Below, piece by piece: positions 53,723 to 62,635 of a stretch of DNA of 64,000 nucleotides. Made by a program: the position numbers and the translations under genes. This DNA comes from Myxococcales bacterium (GTDB lineage: Bacteria; Myxococcota_A; Polyangia; Haliangiales; Haliangiaceae): positions 1-64,000 of the forward strand of contig JADKKI010000016.1 of the NCBI GenBank assembly GCA_016720595.1. Direction: 5' to 3'. The notes beneath the pieces were generated by a model. The model searched no databases. It saw only the letters and a program-made list of their open reading frames with translations, and was not told where the DNA came from. Numbering within the stretch: the first letter of the stretch is position 1; every line of letters starts with the position of its first letter.

Positions 53723-54169
53723 GTGCCGCCGCCGACGTTGATCGAGCGCCTCACCGCCGCGAAGGCCGCGAAGGACTACGAGGGGCTGTGCGCGGCGATC
53801 CCGTACGCGAAGTTCCTCGGCCTCACCGCGGCGATGCAGGGCGACGAGCTGGTGACCACGATGCGCTACGGGGAGCACCTGATCGGCAACCCCGCGCTGC
53901 CGGCCCTCCACGGTGGCACGCTCGGTGCGCTTCTCGAATCGGCCGCGATCTTCGAGCTGCTGTGGCGCGCGGAGACCATCGTCCTACCCAAGACGATCAC
54001 CGTGACGATCGACTACCTGCGCTCGGCCGGTGCGGCCGAGACCCACGCGCGCGGCATCATCACGCGGCAGGGCCGACGGATCTCGAACGTCCGCGTCGAG
54101 GCCTGGCAGGGGGACCGCACGTCGCCGGTGGCGAGTGCCCACGGGATCTTCCTCGTGATGCGCGGCTGA
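53723..54169 (+). CDS. PaaI-type hotdog thioesterase (second of two)
   Basis: A 148-residue hotdog domain, related to but diverged from the upstream copy, with HGG at 63-65 (LPALHGGTLGALLESAAI) and KTITVTIDYLRSAGAA. The central-helix Glu (LLESAA) sits where the first copy has Asp. The GTG start has no strong ribosome site. The gene ends 7 bases before the convergent histidine kinase gene. Confidence 0.85.
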   Translation: MPPPTLIERLTAAKAAKDYEGLCAAIPYAKFLGLTAAMQGDELVTTMRYGEHLIGNPALPALHGGTLGALLESAAIFELLWRAETIVLPKTITVTIDYLRSAGAAETHARGIITRQGRRISNVRVEAWQGDRTSPVASAHGIFLVMRG

Positions 54170-54176
54170 GCGGTTC

Positions 54177-55283
54177 TCAGGTCGGCGGCGCTGCCGGCAG
54201 CCGCATCGTGATCACCGCGCCACCGCCGGGTCGCGCCGCGAGCGTGACCTCACCGCCGAGCGTGGTCGCGACCGACCGCGCCACCCCCAGGCCGACGCCA
54301 ACGCCGGCGCCTCGGGCCGACGAGCGGAAGAACGGGTCGAACACGCGGCGGACCTCGTCGGGCGTCAGATCGTGTCCGTTGTCGGAGACCTCGACGACGA
54401 TGTCGTCCGCGCGCTCCTCGACGGTGACGGTGATCCGGTTGCTCGTGCTGGCGACGTCGGCATCGAACCCGGAGCTCGAGAACAGCATCATCGCCAGCAC
54501 CGCCTGACCGATCCGGGACTCCTCACCGGTCACCAGGCGGACCGCCGCGATCTGCCGTGTCACCTGTGCGCGTGGCTCGAGCGTGGGGGCCGCGAGCCGC
54601 AGCGCCGAGGACACGATCGCCGCGAGATCGACCGGCTGGGTGGCGCTCCGCGTGGCGAGCGTCTGGAGCGCACGGACGTTCCCTGCGATCCGCTCCGCCC
54701 CGAGGGTGATGTCCTCGAGGCAGCGCAGCGCCTGGCCCTGGCTGGCCTCGGGCATGGCGGCGAGCTGCTTCTTCAGCGAGCGCAGGTTGAGCAGCACCGA
54801 GGTCAAGGGGTTGTTGATCTCGTGCGCGAAGCCGGCCGCGAGCGCACCGACCAGGCCGATCCGATCGCCCTCGAGCAGCGAGAGCTGTTGCTGGTACGCC
54901 CCCGCGATCCGGATCACCGTGGCGTAGACGCGGAAGCCGTCGAGCTCGATCGTACCCAGTGCCGCCTCGACGGGCAGCTGGGTCCCGTCCTTGTGGAGCA
55001 GCCCGAGCTCGATCGCCGGTGGCATCGCCTGGCCGGCGCGGAAGCCGGTGCGCAGCTGATCGACCAGCTGTCGCTGCTCCGGCACGATCGTCAGCATCAC
55101 GTCGAGTGCGAGGAGCTCGTCGAGCGTGTAGCCGAGGATCGCCGCCGCGGGTGCGTTCGCATACCACCGTACGAGCTGGTTGCCGTTGTCGGCGATCACG
55201 ATGACGGCGGTGCCGCTGGTGCCAAGCGCCTCGAGCAGAGCGGGCAAGAGTCCGCTCAGATCGTGGTCTTGCTCGGTGGTCAC
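54177..55283 (-). CDS. PAS-domain histidine kinase with a degenerate N-box
   Basis: The 368-residue cytoplasmic protein has a PAS domain (about 24-130; NGNQLVRWYANAPAAAILGY), a dimerisation/phosphorylation helix with H-box GFAHEINNPLT (His154), and a HATPase_c domain with DNGHDLTPDEVRRVFDPFF and GVGLGVARSVATTLGGEV. Where a kinase normally has the Mg/ATP-binding Asn of the N-box (L-x-N-L-x-x-N-A), this protein reads GQAVLAMMLFSSSG (259-272), with no Asn. It may therefore bind nucleotide poorly and act as a sensor or phosphatase. The GTG overlaps the asparaginase-like stop. Confidence 0.85.
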   Translation of the reverse strand: MTTEQDHDLSGLLPALLEALGTSGTAVIVIADNGNQLVRWYANAPAAAILGYTLDELLALDVMLTIVPEQRQLVDQLRTGFRAGQAMPPAIELGLLHKDGTQLPVEAALGTIELDGFRVYATVIRIAGAYQQQLSLLEGDRIGLVGALAAGFAHEINNPLTSVLLNLRSLKKQLAAMPEASQGQALRCLEDITLGAERIAGNVRALQTLATRSATQPVDLAAIVSSALRLAAPTLEPRAQVTRQIAAVRLVTGEESRIGQAVLAMMLFSSSGFDADVASTSNRITVTVEERADDIVVEVSDNGHDLTPDEVRRVFDPFFRSSARGAGVGVGLGVARSVATTLGGEVTLAARPGGGAVITMRLPAAPPT

Positions 55284-55792
55284 GTCCCGGCCTTCACGAA
55301 CGTGCCGGCAACCTTGTCCTTCGTGACCCCGGGGAACTGGAGCACCTGATTGTGCATCGCGACGTAGACGCCCGGCGGCAGGATCTGCACCGCGAGCAGC
55401 GCCTCGGTGAGGTTCTGGAGCGCATCGGTGGACCGCAGCTCGTACGGACGCATCGCACCGGTGAACACGATCGGCGCCCCCGGCGTGCCGACCAGCTCGA
55501 CGACGCGATCGCCAGAGGTCGCGAGGCGATCGGTGCCGTGGACGACGACGACCCCCGCCGTCTCGCGCGCGAGGCGACCCGCGGTCTCCGCGATCAACGT
55601 GTGATCCGCGGGCGTCATGTCGAGGCTGTCCTTGTTCATCAGCGAGACGCGCTGGACCTCCACACCACGCAGCTCGAGTGACGCGAGCATCACGTCGAGC
55701 ACGGAGACGTGGTTCGCGAGCACTCCGGACAGCTCGTCGTAGGTCTTCTCGATCGTACCGCCGGTCGAGATCAGGGCGATGCGTCTCGTCAT
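55280..55792 (-). CDS. Half-length asparaginase-like protein
   Basis: At 170 residues this has only the N-terminal domain of the usual two-domain (about 330-residue) L-asparaginase. The catalytic signatures are present: ISTGGTIEKTYDE with Thr13, KDSLDMTP with Ser56 and VVVHGTDRL with Thr87-Asp88. The natural dimer active site uses residues of the second domain of a partner, so this short form may be active as an oligomer, may act on another amide, or may only bind. It is coupled (ATGA and GTGA) to a kinase gene on one side and to the PAS kinase on the other. Confidence 0.8.
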   Translation of the reverse strand: MTRRIALISTGGTIEKTYDELSGVLANHVSVLDVMLASLELRGVEVQRVSLMNKDSLDMTPADHTLIAETAGRLARETAGVVVVHGTDRLATSGDRVVELVGTPGAPIVFTGAMRPYELRSTDALQNLTEALLAVQILPPGVYVAMHNQVLQFPGVTKDKVAGTFVKAGT

Positions 55793-57360
55793 GTGAAGAG
55801 CGGCAGGAGGAAGTAGACCGCGGTCGCGGCCACCGCTGCAGCCAAGAGGACCAATAGCACGGCGGTCAGCCGGGTGGTGCCGTGGGCAGGTGGGTTCGCC
55901 GCGACCGCGTGGGGAGGTTGGTTCGCCGCGACCGCGTGGGGAGGTGGGTTCGCCGCGACCGTCGGAGGCGCAACGGCTGCGCGCGCGGCCGAGACCCGCG
56001 CGATCTCGGTGGCGACCGCGGCGGCGGACACGCCGACCATGGTCGGCAGCGATGCGCGCACGGGATCGGCGTCGAGCGGCACCGGCGCGAGCTTTCCCGA
56101 CGAGGGGCGCACCTGCGTGGGCACGATCTCGTCGGCGAGGAAGCTCGCCGAGGGGATCAGGGCATCGTGACGCTCGTAGCGACGAACGGCCTCGTCGTAC
56201 TCCGCGCTGGTCTGCAGCTCCTTCGGGGGGAGGCTCGGCTGGATCGAGCGCTGCGCCGTCATCGGTTGCGCCGGTGTGCCGAGCGGCGCCACGGCGGGGG
56301 CCACGGCCGCGGGCCCTCGCACCTGCAAGGTCAGCGGCGTCTCCCGGCCGCCGTGCTCGATCGAGATGATCACCGAATCGCCGCCGCCGGCATCTGCGCT
56401 CGGGCGGCCTCCATCGAACGGGAGCGTGGCCGAATCGAAGTCGAGGGCATCGAGCCAGACCACGACCTCCTGATTGGTCACCTGCATGCCCAGCCGCTTG
56501 GTCAGCGTGGTGAGCGCCGTGCGCAGCGCGGTGGCGTGCTGCCAGCGCGCATCCGGATCTCGCTCGAGCGCCGTCATCACGATGTCGTCGATCTCGGCGG
56601 GGACCGCGGGGTTCTTGCGCGACGGTGGCTGGATCTGCATCGAGCGCACCCGCTGGAGCGTGTCGATGTCATCGGGCGTGGTGAACAGCGGCCGGTTGGT
56701 GAGCAGCTCGTGCGCGATCACACCGATCGCGAACAGATCCGCGCGAGCGTCGATCGTCCCGCCGAGGTACTCGGGCGCCATGTAGCCGTACTTGCCCTTG
56801 ATCGTGCCGCTCATCGTCTGCATGCCCGACGCCGAAGCTTTGGCGATCCCGAAATCGATCAGCTTCACCACGCCGTCCTCGGCGACCAGGACGTTCGACG
56901 GCGAGACGTCGCGGTGGATGATGCCGAGCCGGTTGCCCTGCTCGTCGCAGAGGTTGTGCGCGTAGTCGAGCGCATCGCAGATCTGGTTGAGGATGTTGAG
57001 CGAGTAGGCGACAGGCATCACCTTGTTGAGCGAGGCGCAGCGGCGCAGCACGTCGCGCAGGCTGCGCCCCTCGATCAGCTCCATCGCGATGAAGTACGTG
57101 TCGCCGACCTTTCCGAGATCGTAGGTCTGCGCAACATTGGCATGCCGCAGATAGCTCGCCAGGCGCGCCTCGCGGACGAACGACTTCACCATGTCGTCGT
57201 TGGCGGCGACGTGCGGGAGCATCCGCTTGAGTGCGACGACCTTGCGGAAGCCCTCGATGCCGGCCTGCTCGGCGCGGTGGACTTCGGCCATGCCTCCGGC
57301 CCCAAGCTGCTCGTACACGAGGTACGGCCCGAATTCCTCGCTGGGCGAGCCGCGGCTCAC
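55789..57360 (-). CDS. Ser/Thr protein kinase with tail anchor
   Basis: A 523-residue Hanks-type kinase. Residues about 12-290 form the kinase domain with GAGGMAEV loop, Lys45, HRDVSPSN (149-156) and DFG (169-171), and a KGKYGYMAPEYL activation-segment end. A long Pro/Ala linker with three copies of an AANPPxHAV phrase runs to a C-terminal transmembrane segment (AVLLVLLAAAVAATAVYF), so the kinase domain faces the cytoplasm on a tail anchor. Its ATPase and substrate residues look intact. It begins an operon with the asparaginase-like and PAS kinase genes, linked by 4-base overlaps. Confidence 0.9.
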   Translation of the reverse strand: MSRGSPSEEFGPYLVYEQLGAGGMAEVHRAEQAGIEGFRKVVALKRMLPHVAANDDMVKSFVREARLASYLRHANVAQTYDLGKVGDTYFIAMELIEGRSLRDVLRRCASLNKVMPVAYSLNILNQICDALDYAHNLCDEQGNRLGIIHRDVSPSNVLVAEDGVVKLIDFGIAKASASGMQTMSGTIKGKYGYMAPEYLGGTIDARADLFAIGVIAHELLTNRPLFTTPDDIDTLQRVRSMQIQPPSRKNPAVPAEIDDIVMTALERDPDARWQHATALRTALTTLTKRLGMQVTNQEVVVWLDALDFDSATLPFDGGRPSADAGGGDSVIISIEHGGRETPLTLQVRGPAAVAPAVAPLGTPAQPMTAQRSIQPSLPPKELQTSAEYDEAVRRYERHDALIPSASFLADEIVPTQVRPSSGKLAPVPLDADPVRASLPTMVGVSAAAVATEIARVSAARAAVAPPTVAANPPPHAVAANQPPHAVAANPPAHGTTRLTAVLLVLLAAAVAATAVYFLLPLFT

Positions 57361-57372
57361 GTCACGAGCTTA

Positions 57373-58014
57373 TCAGGGGCAGGCCGGGATCGGGGCGTCG
57401 TGCACCAGCGCAACGAGCGCGTCGTAGTTGTGTTGCATACCCTTCAGCACGTCGCTGGTGCCACCACTGATCGCCTCGAGGTGCTCCACGAACGCGAGCT
57501 CGCTGACCTCCGGATCGGGTGTCGCGAGGACCTCGATGGTGCCCTCGGAGAGGGTGACGAAGTCCGAGCCCTGGATCTTCTGATGCTTGATCATCCCGAG
57601 CTCCACCGCGTCGGGGCTGCCGGTGACCACGCCGTACCGCCACTGGTCGTCCCACTCCACCGTCAGCACGTTGTGGACGGTGTAGTGAACGAGGAAGCTG
57701 TAGAGGTACTCCAGGTCGTTGTTCTCGCTGACCTGCTGCTCGTCGGTGGAGCAGGTGGCGATCATCGCGGGTGGGACCTGCGTCAGCTCCCACAGCCGGG
57801 TCGGCGTGGCGTGCACGTAGCCGCGGCCATAGACCTTGATCTGGTCTCCGTCCTTGGTGATCGCGTGGAGCTGCTCCACGGTGAGATCACCGTCGAGCTC
57901 CACCGGATTGTCCTCGAACGGCTCGAGGCCGGGCGGAAATGGAGTCGTCACGTTGTCCTGGCACGCGGTCAGAACAGCACCGAGGAGGACGCACGTGACG
58001 ATCCGAGGCGTCAC
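57373..58014 (-). CDS. Lipoprotein of unknown function
   Basis: The GTG overlaps the preceding membrane-protein stop (GTGA). The signal peptide ends VLTAC, giving a 213-residue product with linker QDNVTTPFPPG and a body that reads NPVELDGDLTVEQLHAITK, GQIKVYGRGYVHA-like (DGDQIKVYGRGYVHA), YSFLVHYTVHNVLTVEWDD and FVEHLEAISGGTSDVLKGM, ending IPACP with a Cys three from the end. No family is recognised. Coupling to a polytopic membrane protein suggests they act together. Confidence 0.7.
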   Translation of the reverse strand: MTPRIVTCVLLGAVLTACQDNVTTPFPPGLEPFEDNPVELDGDLTVEQLHAITKDGDQIKVYGRGYVHATPTRLWELTQVPPAMIATCSTDEQQVSENNDLEYLYSFLVHYTVHNVLTVEWDDQWRYGVVTGSPDAVELGMIKHQKIQGSDFVTLSEGTIEVLATPDPEVSELAFVEHLEAISGGTSDVLKGMQHNYDALVALVHDAPIPACP

Positions 58015-59408
58015 GCCGGCGTTTTGAACCGAGCGCGCGCCGTCGGTGCGATGTTGCGGTTGACGAGGATCAGGGTCGAGATCGGGATCACGAGCTGGAT
58101 CGCCATCGGGATGAACATCATCACGCCCTCGGGGCCCATGCGCCCGATGAACTTGAGCTGCTGGAGCACCGGCCAGGTCAGGTAGACGCTGACGACGATC
58201 GCGACGATCGAGAACACGGTGCCGATGATGCGGTGCGTGCTGCTCATGCGGATCAGCTCGAAGCCGGCCCACGCCTGGAGGACGACCAGGCCCGCGCTCC
58301 ACCACAGCGAGCGGACGCCGGCGCCGCCGCCGAACATCGACATCGCCTCGAACATCTTGCGGGACATCGCGCCGTTGGTGACGACGAGCTGCGGGATCAA
58401 CATCGCCGCGCTCATCATCGCGTGGGCGAACAGCAGCCAGCCGAGACCCGAGAGGCCCGCGTCCGGGGCGCGGCGGTGCAGGTTCGCCTGGTCACCCTGC
58501 ATGAGGTCCGCGAACTGCCGCTCGCTGTAGAACCGGCGGATGATCATCGGCCACGCCATCAACATCCAGCACAGGCCGGCGACGATCGCGAGGGCGGCAA
58601 TGTTCATCGCACCGCTCATCAGGAGGAGCAGGAGCGCACCCGCGGCGCAGAACGAGCTGATCACGCCGAAGTTCGCATAGCGATTCGCGAGCTCGACGGC
58701 GCGATCCACCGAGGTCTCGCGCAGGCCCGAGAGGCCGGCCTGCACGTGGAGGCCGGAGCGGATCACGAGCAAGATCGTGGCGAGCATGATCAGGATGCCG
58801 GGGCCCTGCGAGAGCATGCGGCCGCCTGCATCGAGCATGACGATCAGGAACAGGCCGGTGCCGAGGACACCGGTGGTGCCGAGCACGGTCATGAGGACCG
58901 AGGCGGCCTCGAAGCCCTTGTCCTCGGCGACCGGCAGCTCGGTCTGGAACCGGCGGAACCGTGGGAGCGCGACCAGGACGGCGAGGACCGCCGGCCAGAG
59001 CGCGAGTCCGAGGGCGGGGCCGATCGCGATCCCGAACGGGACGTGGAACTTGCCCACCATGATCATGAACAGGATCGCGGACTGCGCGAGGGCGATCACG
59101 ATGTAGCGCTTGACGCCGCCGAGCGGGCTGGCCGAGCCCTCGAGGGTGCGCTTGCCGTACAGGAGCTCCGTGCCGGCCATCCGGTGGAACATCGAGCGGG
59201 TCACGCACATCCCGAGGATGAGCAGGATCCACAGCTTGTCCTCGCCTCGACCGCCGCGGGTGAGCATGGTGACGAAGGTGCCCAGCGTGGCGACCGCCGC
59301 GAACAGGCTGCCGCCGAGCTGCATGAGCAGACCGAGGCTCGACAGCCCCTGATCCGCCGGGACACCTGGATCGACCAGGCTTACCGCGTCTTGCTTCTGT
59401 TCAGACAT
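58011..59408 (-). CDS. Polytopic inner-membrane protein
   Basis: The ATG at 59408 has GGAGGAG four bases upstream, so I prefer it to the longer open frame. The 465-residue product has about ten hydrophobic helices (GGSLFAAVATLGTFVTML, KLWILLILGMCVT, YIVIALAQSAILFMIMV, LGLALWPAVLAVLVAL, GLFLIVMLDA, GILIMLATILLVI, AGALLLLLMSGAMNIAAL, GTVFSIVAIVVSVYL, MFIPMAIQLVIPISTLIL) and short loops. I recognise no transporter signature. Its gene is coupled to the next lipoprotein gene. Confidence 0.75.
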   Translation of the reverse strand: MSEQKQDAVSLVDPGVPADQGLSSLGLLMQLGGSLFAAVATLGTFVTMLTRGGRGEDKLWILLILGMCVTRSMFHRMAGTELLYGKRTLEGSASPLGGVKRYIVIALAQSAILFMIMVGKFHVPFGIAIGPALGLALWPAVLAVLVALPRFRRFQTELPVAEDKGFEAASVLMTVLGTTGVLGTGLFLIVMLDAGGRMLSQGPGILIMLATILLVIRSGLHVQAGLSGLRETSVDRAVELANRYANFGVISSFCAAGALLLLLMSGAMNIAALAIVAGLCWMLMAWPMIIRRFYSERQFADLMQGDQANLHRRAPDAGLSGLGWLLFAHAMMSAAMLIPQLVVTNGAMSRKMFEAMSMFGGGAGVRSLWWSAGLVVLQAWAGFELIRMSSTHRIIGTVFSIVAIVVSVYLTWPVLQQLKFIGRMGPEGVMMFIPMAIQLVIPISTLILVNRNIAPTARARFKTPA

Positions 59409-59563
59409 CGCTCCTCCAGAGTGTGCCAGGAAACCGGGTCCCGCCTGCGCCTGTGCCGGTGCTGTTGGGTGATAACACGCGCCGTCCGAGGGCAACGAGG
59501 GGTTTTCTGGGCGCGGAGTTCCATCGAGACCATGCATGGTCCCGATCCGGACGTAGGGCCGTG

Positions 59564-60868
59564 TCAGGGAGTCGCAAGCGCGTGGCGACGCAGGCGATCT
59601 GCCAGTAATGGCAGCCGATCTTGGCCCCACGCCACGAAGTCCCCGACCTTGAACGATGGCACGCCCCACAGCCCGATCCCGTTGAGATCGGCGGCGTTGT
59701 CGGCGGCGATCTTGATCGCGGCCTTGTCGTCGAGGGCGGCGCGCGCCGCCTCCCAGGGCAGGTTCGCGCGCTCGACCATGTAGCGGAGATCGACGTAGTC
59801 GGCGGGATCGCGCGCCTCGGCCCAGATCGCACGCATCGCGGAGCGGGCGAACCCGATCCCCGCGCCCTGCTGGTTGGCCCAGTGCTGGATCGCGAGGCAG
59901 TTCTCGATGCCCGGGCCCAGCGGATCGCACAGCTCGCCGAACGGGATGCCGAGGCGATCCGCCTCGCGCTTGGCGTCCTTGACGATGTACATGCGCTTCA
60001 TCTGCGGCATCGGGAGCCCGCGCATCACCATCGGCGCCACCTGGCGGAGCGTGAGCGGGACGTTGTACGGCGCCAGCACGCCCTCGATCTGCTCGAGCGC
60101 GAGGTACGAGTACGGCGAGCGGAACGAGAACCACATGTCACAGGCCAGGGGCTTGTCCGAAAGCTTGAGCGGGCCGCGATCCGCGATCGGCCGCGGCGTG
60201 ACCACGTGGGCGACCTCCTTGCCGAAGTCCTTGGCGAGGGCGGCCTCGAGGTACGGCAGGCGATCGATGCCCCAGTACCAGGTGCCGTCGTAGTGGATCA
60301 TCGCGCCCTGGTAGTGGCCCGCCTTGCGGAGCTCGGCGTAGGTGGTGTTCAGGATCGGCAGCACGTCGCCGTTGGACACCTGGCCCCACTTTCCGAGCAG
60401 CGTGACCAGGAGCTTCTTGTCGACGTTCCACATCGACATCGTCAGCTCGAGCGCGGCGGCGAGCTGCTCGCGCGGGGGGCGCGCCTTGACGAGCGCGGTG
60501 CCGATGTCGCGGACCATGTTCGCGTCGGTCGACTTCTTGCCGGGGAACTCGACGTTCCAGTACTCGGCGAGCTGGACCGCGTCACGCACCGAGTACGGCG
60601 CGCGCAGCAGGGGCTCGGGATCGACGTCGGAGGCGGGCGGCGTGACCACATGGAACGTCAGCTCCACGGGATAGGCCTCGAGCAGGCGCTGGACCGCTTG
60701 CGCGGTCAGATAGCTCCACGGATCGGTCAGGTCGAAGTAGACGTCGAGCGTCCGGGGCGCCTTGGCGATCCGATCCTTGATCCGGGACACCGCGCGACGG
60801 GCGGCGTCACCGGTCGGACCGAGCCACGCGGAGATGGCTTTTCCCTTGAGACGGTTGGCGAGGCTCAT
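59564..60868 (-). CDS. Tandem DSBA-fold (HCCA isomerase-like) protein
   Basis: The ATG at 60868 gives 434 residues starting MSLANRLKGKAISAWLG; longer open frames on this strand are spurious. Two similar halves follow. Each begins with the strand of a thioredoxin-like domain: LDVYFDLTDPWSYLTAQAVQ (about 41-60) and CDMWFSFRSPYSYLALEQIE (about 245-265). The HCCA-isomerase/DSBA family uses glutathione-type chemistry on aromatic acids; the Cys of DsbA is absent here. The second half ends GLWGVPSFKVGDFVAWGQDRL, with the cis-Pro loop VPSF. It is divergent from the zinc-ribbon SDR, which it may assist. Confidence 0.8.
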   Translation of the reverse strand: MSLANRLKGKAISAWLGPTGDAARRAVSRIKDRIAKAPRTLDVYFDLTDPWSYLTAQAVQRLLEAYPVELTFHVVTPPASDVDPEPLLRAPYSVRDAVQLAEYWNVEFPGKKSTDANMVRDIGTALVKARPPREQLAAALELTMSMWNVDKKLLVTLLGKWGQVSNGDVLPILNTTYAELRKAGHYQGAMIHYDGTWYWGIDRLPYLEAALAKDFGKEVAHVVTPRPIADRGPLKLSDKPLACDMWFSFRSPYSYLALEQIEGVLAPYNVPLTLRQVAPMVMRGLPMPQMKRMYIVKDAKREADRLGIPFGELCDPLGPGIENCLAIQHWANQQGAGIGFARSAMRAIWAEARDPADYVDLRYMVERANLPWEAARAALDDKAAIKIAADNAADLNGIGLWGVPSFKVGDFVAWGQDRLPLLADRLRRHALATP

Positions 60869-60923
60869 GCAGCCGTATACCGCCCCTTGGCGGCGCGCGT
60901 CGAGCAGGTTACACACCCCAGCC

Positions 60924-62471
60924 GTGGACGAGGACAAGGTCAGGAACGCGATCGAGCTCCTCGAGGAGATCGGGGCGGACATGCGCGCGCTCGCGGATCT
61001 CGACGAGGGCCTGCGGATCCGCCTGGTCACCGCCGCGGGGCAGCTGTCGCGCCCCGACCGGTACACCCGGAAGGCGCTGGGCAAGGCGCTGATCCGCGCC
61101 CGGTTCCGGGCCAAGCGCGATGCCGATCGCGCGATCCTCGATCAGACCGGCATCCGGGCGCTGCGCCGCGAGCCGGAGTTCCGCACGCCGCTACCCAAGC
61201 CGGCGGACATGATCCTCGATGCGCCGGTGCGCGACGAGCCCGAGAGCCCCGAGCTGGTGGATCCGTGGGCCGCCGCCGAGGCGCGCCGGGAGGAGGGCGC
61301 GCGCGTCGAGCTCGGACGCATGTGTTACGTCTGCAAGGCGACGTTCAACGAGCTGCACCACTTCTACGATCAGATGTGCCCGGCGTGCGCGGAGCTCAAC
61401 TGGCAGAAGCGGAACCAGACGGCGGATCTCCGCGGGCGCGTCGCGATGGTCACCGGAGCGCGCGTCAAGATCGGCTATCAGGCCGCGATCTTCCTCCTGC
61501 GCGCCGGCGCCGAGGTGGTGGTGTGCACGCGCTTCCCGCGCGATGCGGCGCGGAGGTTCGCGCGCGAGGTGGATGCCGCCGAGTGGACAGCTCGGCTCCA
61601 CATCTACGGGATCGACCTGCGGCACACGCCGAGCGTGGAGGTGCTGTGCGCGCACCTGAACGCCACGCTGCCGCGCCTCGATGCGCTGATCAACAATGCC
61701 TGCCAGACGGTGCGCCGCCCTTCGGGTTGGTACGATCACGTGCTCGGCCCGGAGTCCGAGCCGTTCGCGCAGCTACCCGCCGCGGAGCGCACGATGCTCG
61801 AGCGCAATCGCTCGCTCGGCGAGGGCCTCGTGCGCACGGCCGGTTCGGAGATCCACGCGACCGGGCTGTGGAAGAGCGCGGTGCTGTCCCAGGTGCCGCT
61901 GCTCGCGGAGGATCACGAGCGCGGCGATCACCTGTTCCCCCAGGGCCGGCTCGATCAGGATCTCCAGCAGGTCGATCTGCGGGACACCAACAGCTGGCGG
62001 CTCACGCTGGCCGAGGTCCCGACCGCGGAGCTCCTCGAGGTCCACCTCGTCAACGCCGTCGCGCCGTTCGTGCTCAACGCGCGCCTGCGGCCCCTGCTCG
62101 CCAAGGTCCCCACCCGGGACGCCCACGTCGTCAACGTCTCGGCGATGGAGGGCCAGTTCTACCGGCGCTGGAAGACCGACAAGCACCCTCACACCAACAT
62201 GGCCAAGGCCGCGCTCAACATGATGACGCGGACCAGCGCGATCGAGTACGTGCGTGACGGCATCCACATGAACAGCGTGGACACGGGGTGGGTCACCGAC
62301 GAGGACCCGCAGCACCACGCGCAGCGCAAGACCGCCGTCCACGGCTTCCACCCACCGCTCGACATCGTCGACGGCGCGGCGCGGATCGTCGATCCCGTGT
62401 TCGACGGCGTGAACACCGGCACCCACCTGTGGGGCCTGTTCCTCAAGGACTACAAGCCTGCTCCGTGGTGA
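60924..62471 (+). CDS. Short-chain dehydrogenase with an N-terminal zinc ribbon
   Basis: The GTG at 60924 gives 515 residues. Residues 1-130 are helical; a C134-x2-C137...C152-x2-C155 zinc ribbon (MCYVCKATFNELHHFYDQMC) follows. The SDR fold begins with VAMVTGARVKIGYQ (TGxxxxIG at about 177-184), NNACQT and VVNVSAMEGQFY (catalytic-Ser position). Where classical SDRs have the catalytic Tyr (Y-x3-K), this has HTNMAKAALNM: the Lys is present but the Tyr position is Thr. The motif TNMAKAALNM is conserved in a distinct SDR subgroup, so the enzyme is probably not a typical alcohol dehydrogenase. Confidence 0.85.
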   Translation: MDEDKVRNAIELLEEIGADMRALADLDEGLRIRLVTAAGQLSRPDRYTRKALGKALIRARFRAKRDADRAILDQTGIRALRREPEFRTPLPKPADMILDAPVRDEPESPELVDPWAAAEARREEGARVELGRMCYVCKATFNELHHFYDQMCPACAELNWQKRNQTADLRGRVAMVTGARVKIGYQAAIFLLRAGAEVVVCTRFPRDAARRFAREVDAAEWTARLHIYGIDLRHTPSVEVLCAHLNATLPRLDALINNACQTVRRPSGWYDHVLGPESEPFAQLPAAERTMLERNRSLGEGLVRTAGSEIHATGLWKSAVLSQVPLLAEDHERGDHLFPQGRLDQDLQQVDLRDTNSWRLTLAEVPTAELLEVHLVNAVAPFVLNARLRPLLAKVPTRDAHVVNVSAMEGQFYRRWKTDKHPHTNMAKAALNMMTRTSAIEYVRDGIHMNSVDTGWVTDEDPQHHAQRKTAVHGFHPPLDIVDGAARIVDPVFDGVNTGTHLWGLFLKDYKPAPW

Positions 62472-62635
62472 CGCAGTTGCGCTGTCACGGCGCAGCCGAC
62501 AGGTAGGTCAAGAGATCGTTGGGGTACGGCCGGGGGAGCGCGCATTGCGAACCCTCGTCAGTCGCCTCATCCCTGATCCCAGAGGCTCATGAATTCCACT
62601 GGGAACCCGGATCGGGACTCTGCTAGGTTGGTCAA

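Noticed and set aside
55280..55792. Truncated pseudogene of L-asparaginase
   Set aside because: The gene has an intact start and stop that overlap both neighbours by 4 bases, and its catalytic motifs are intact, so the short form is probably natural.
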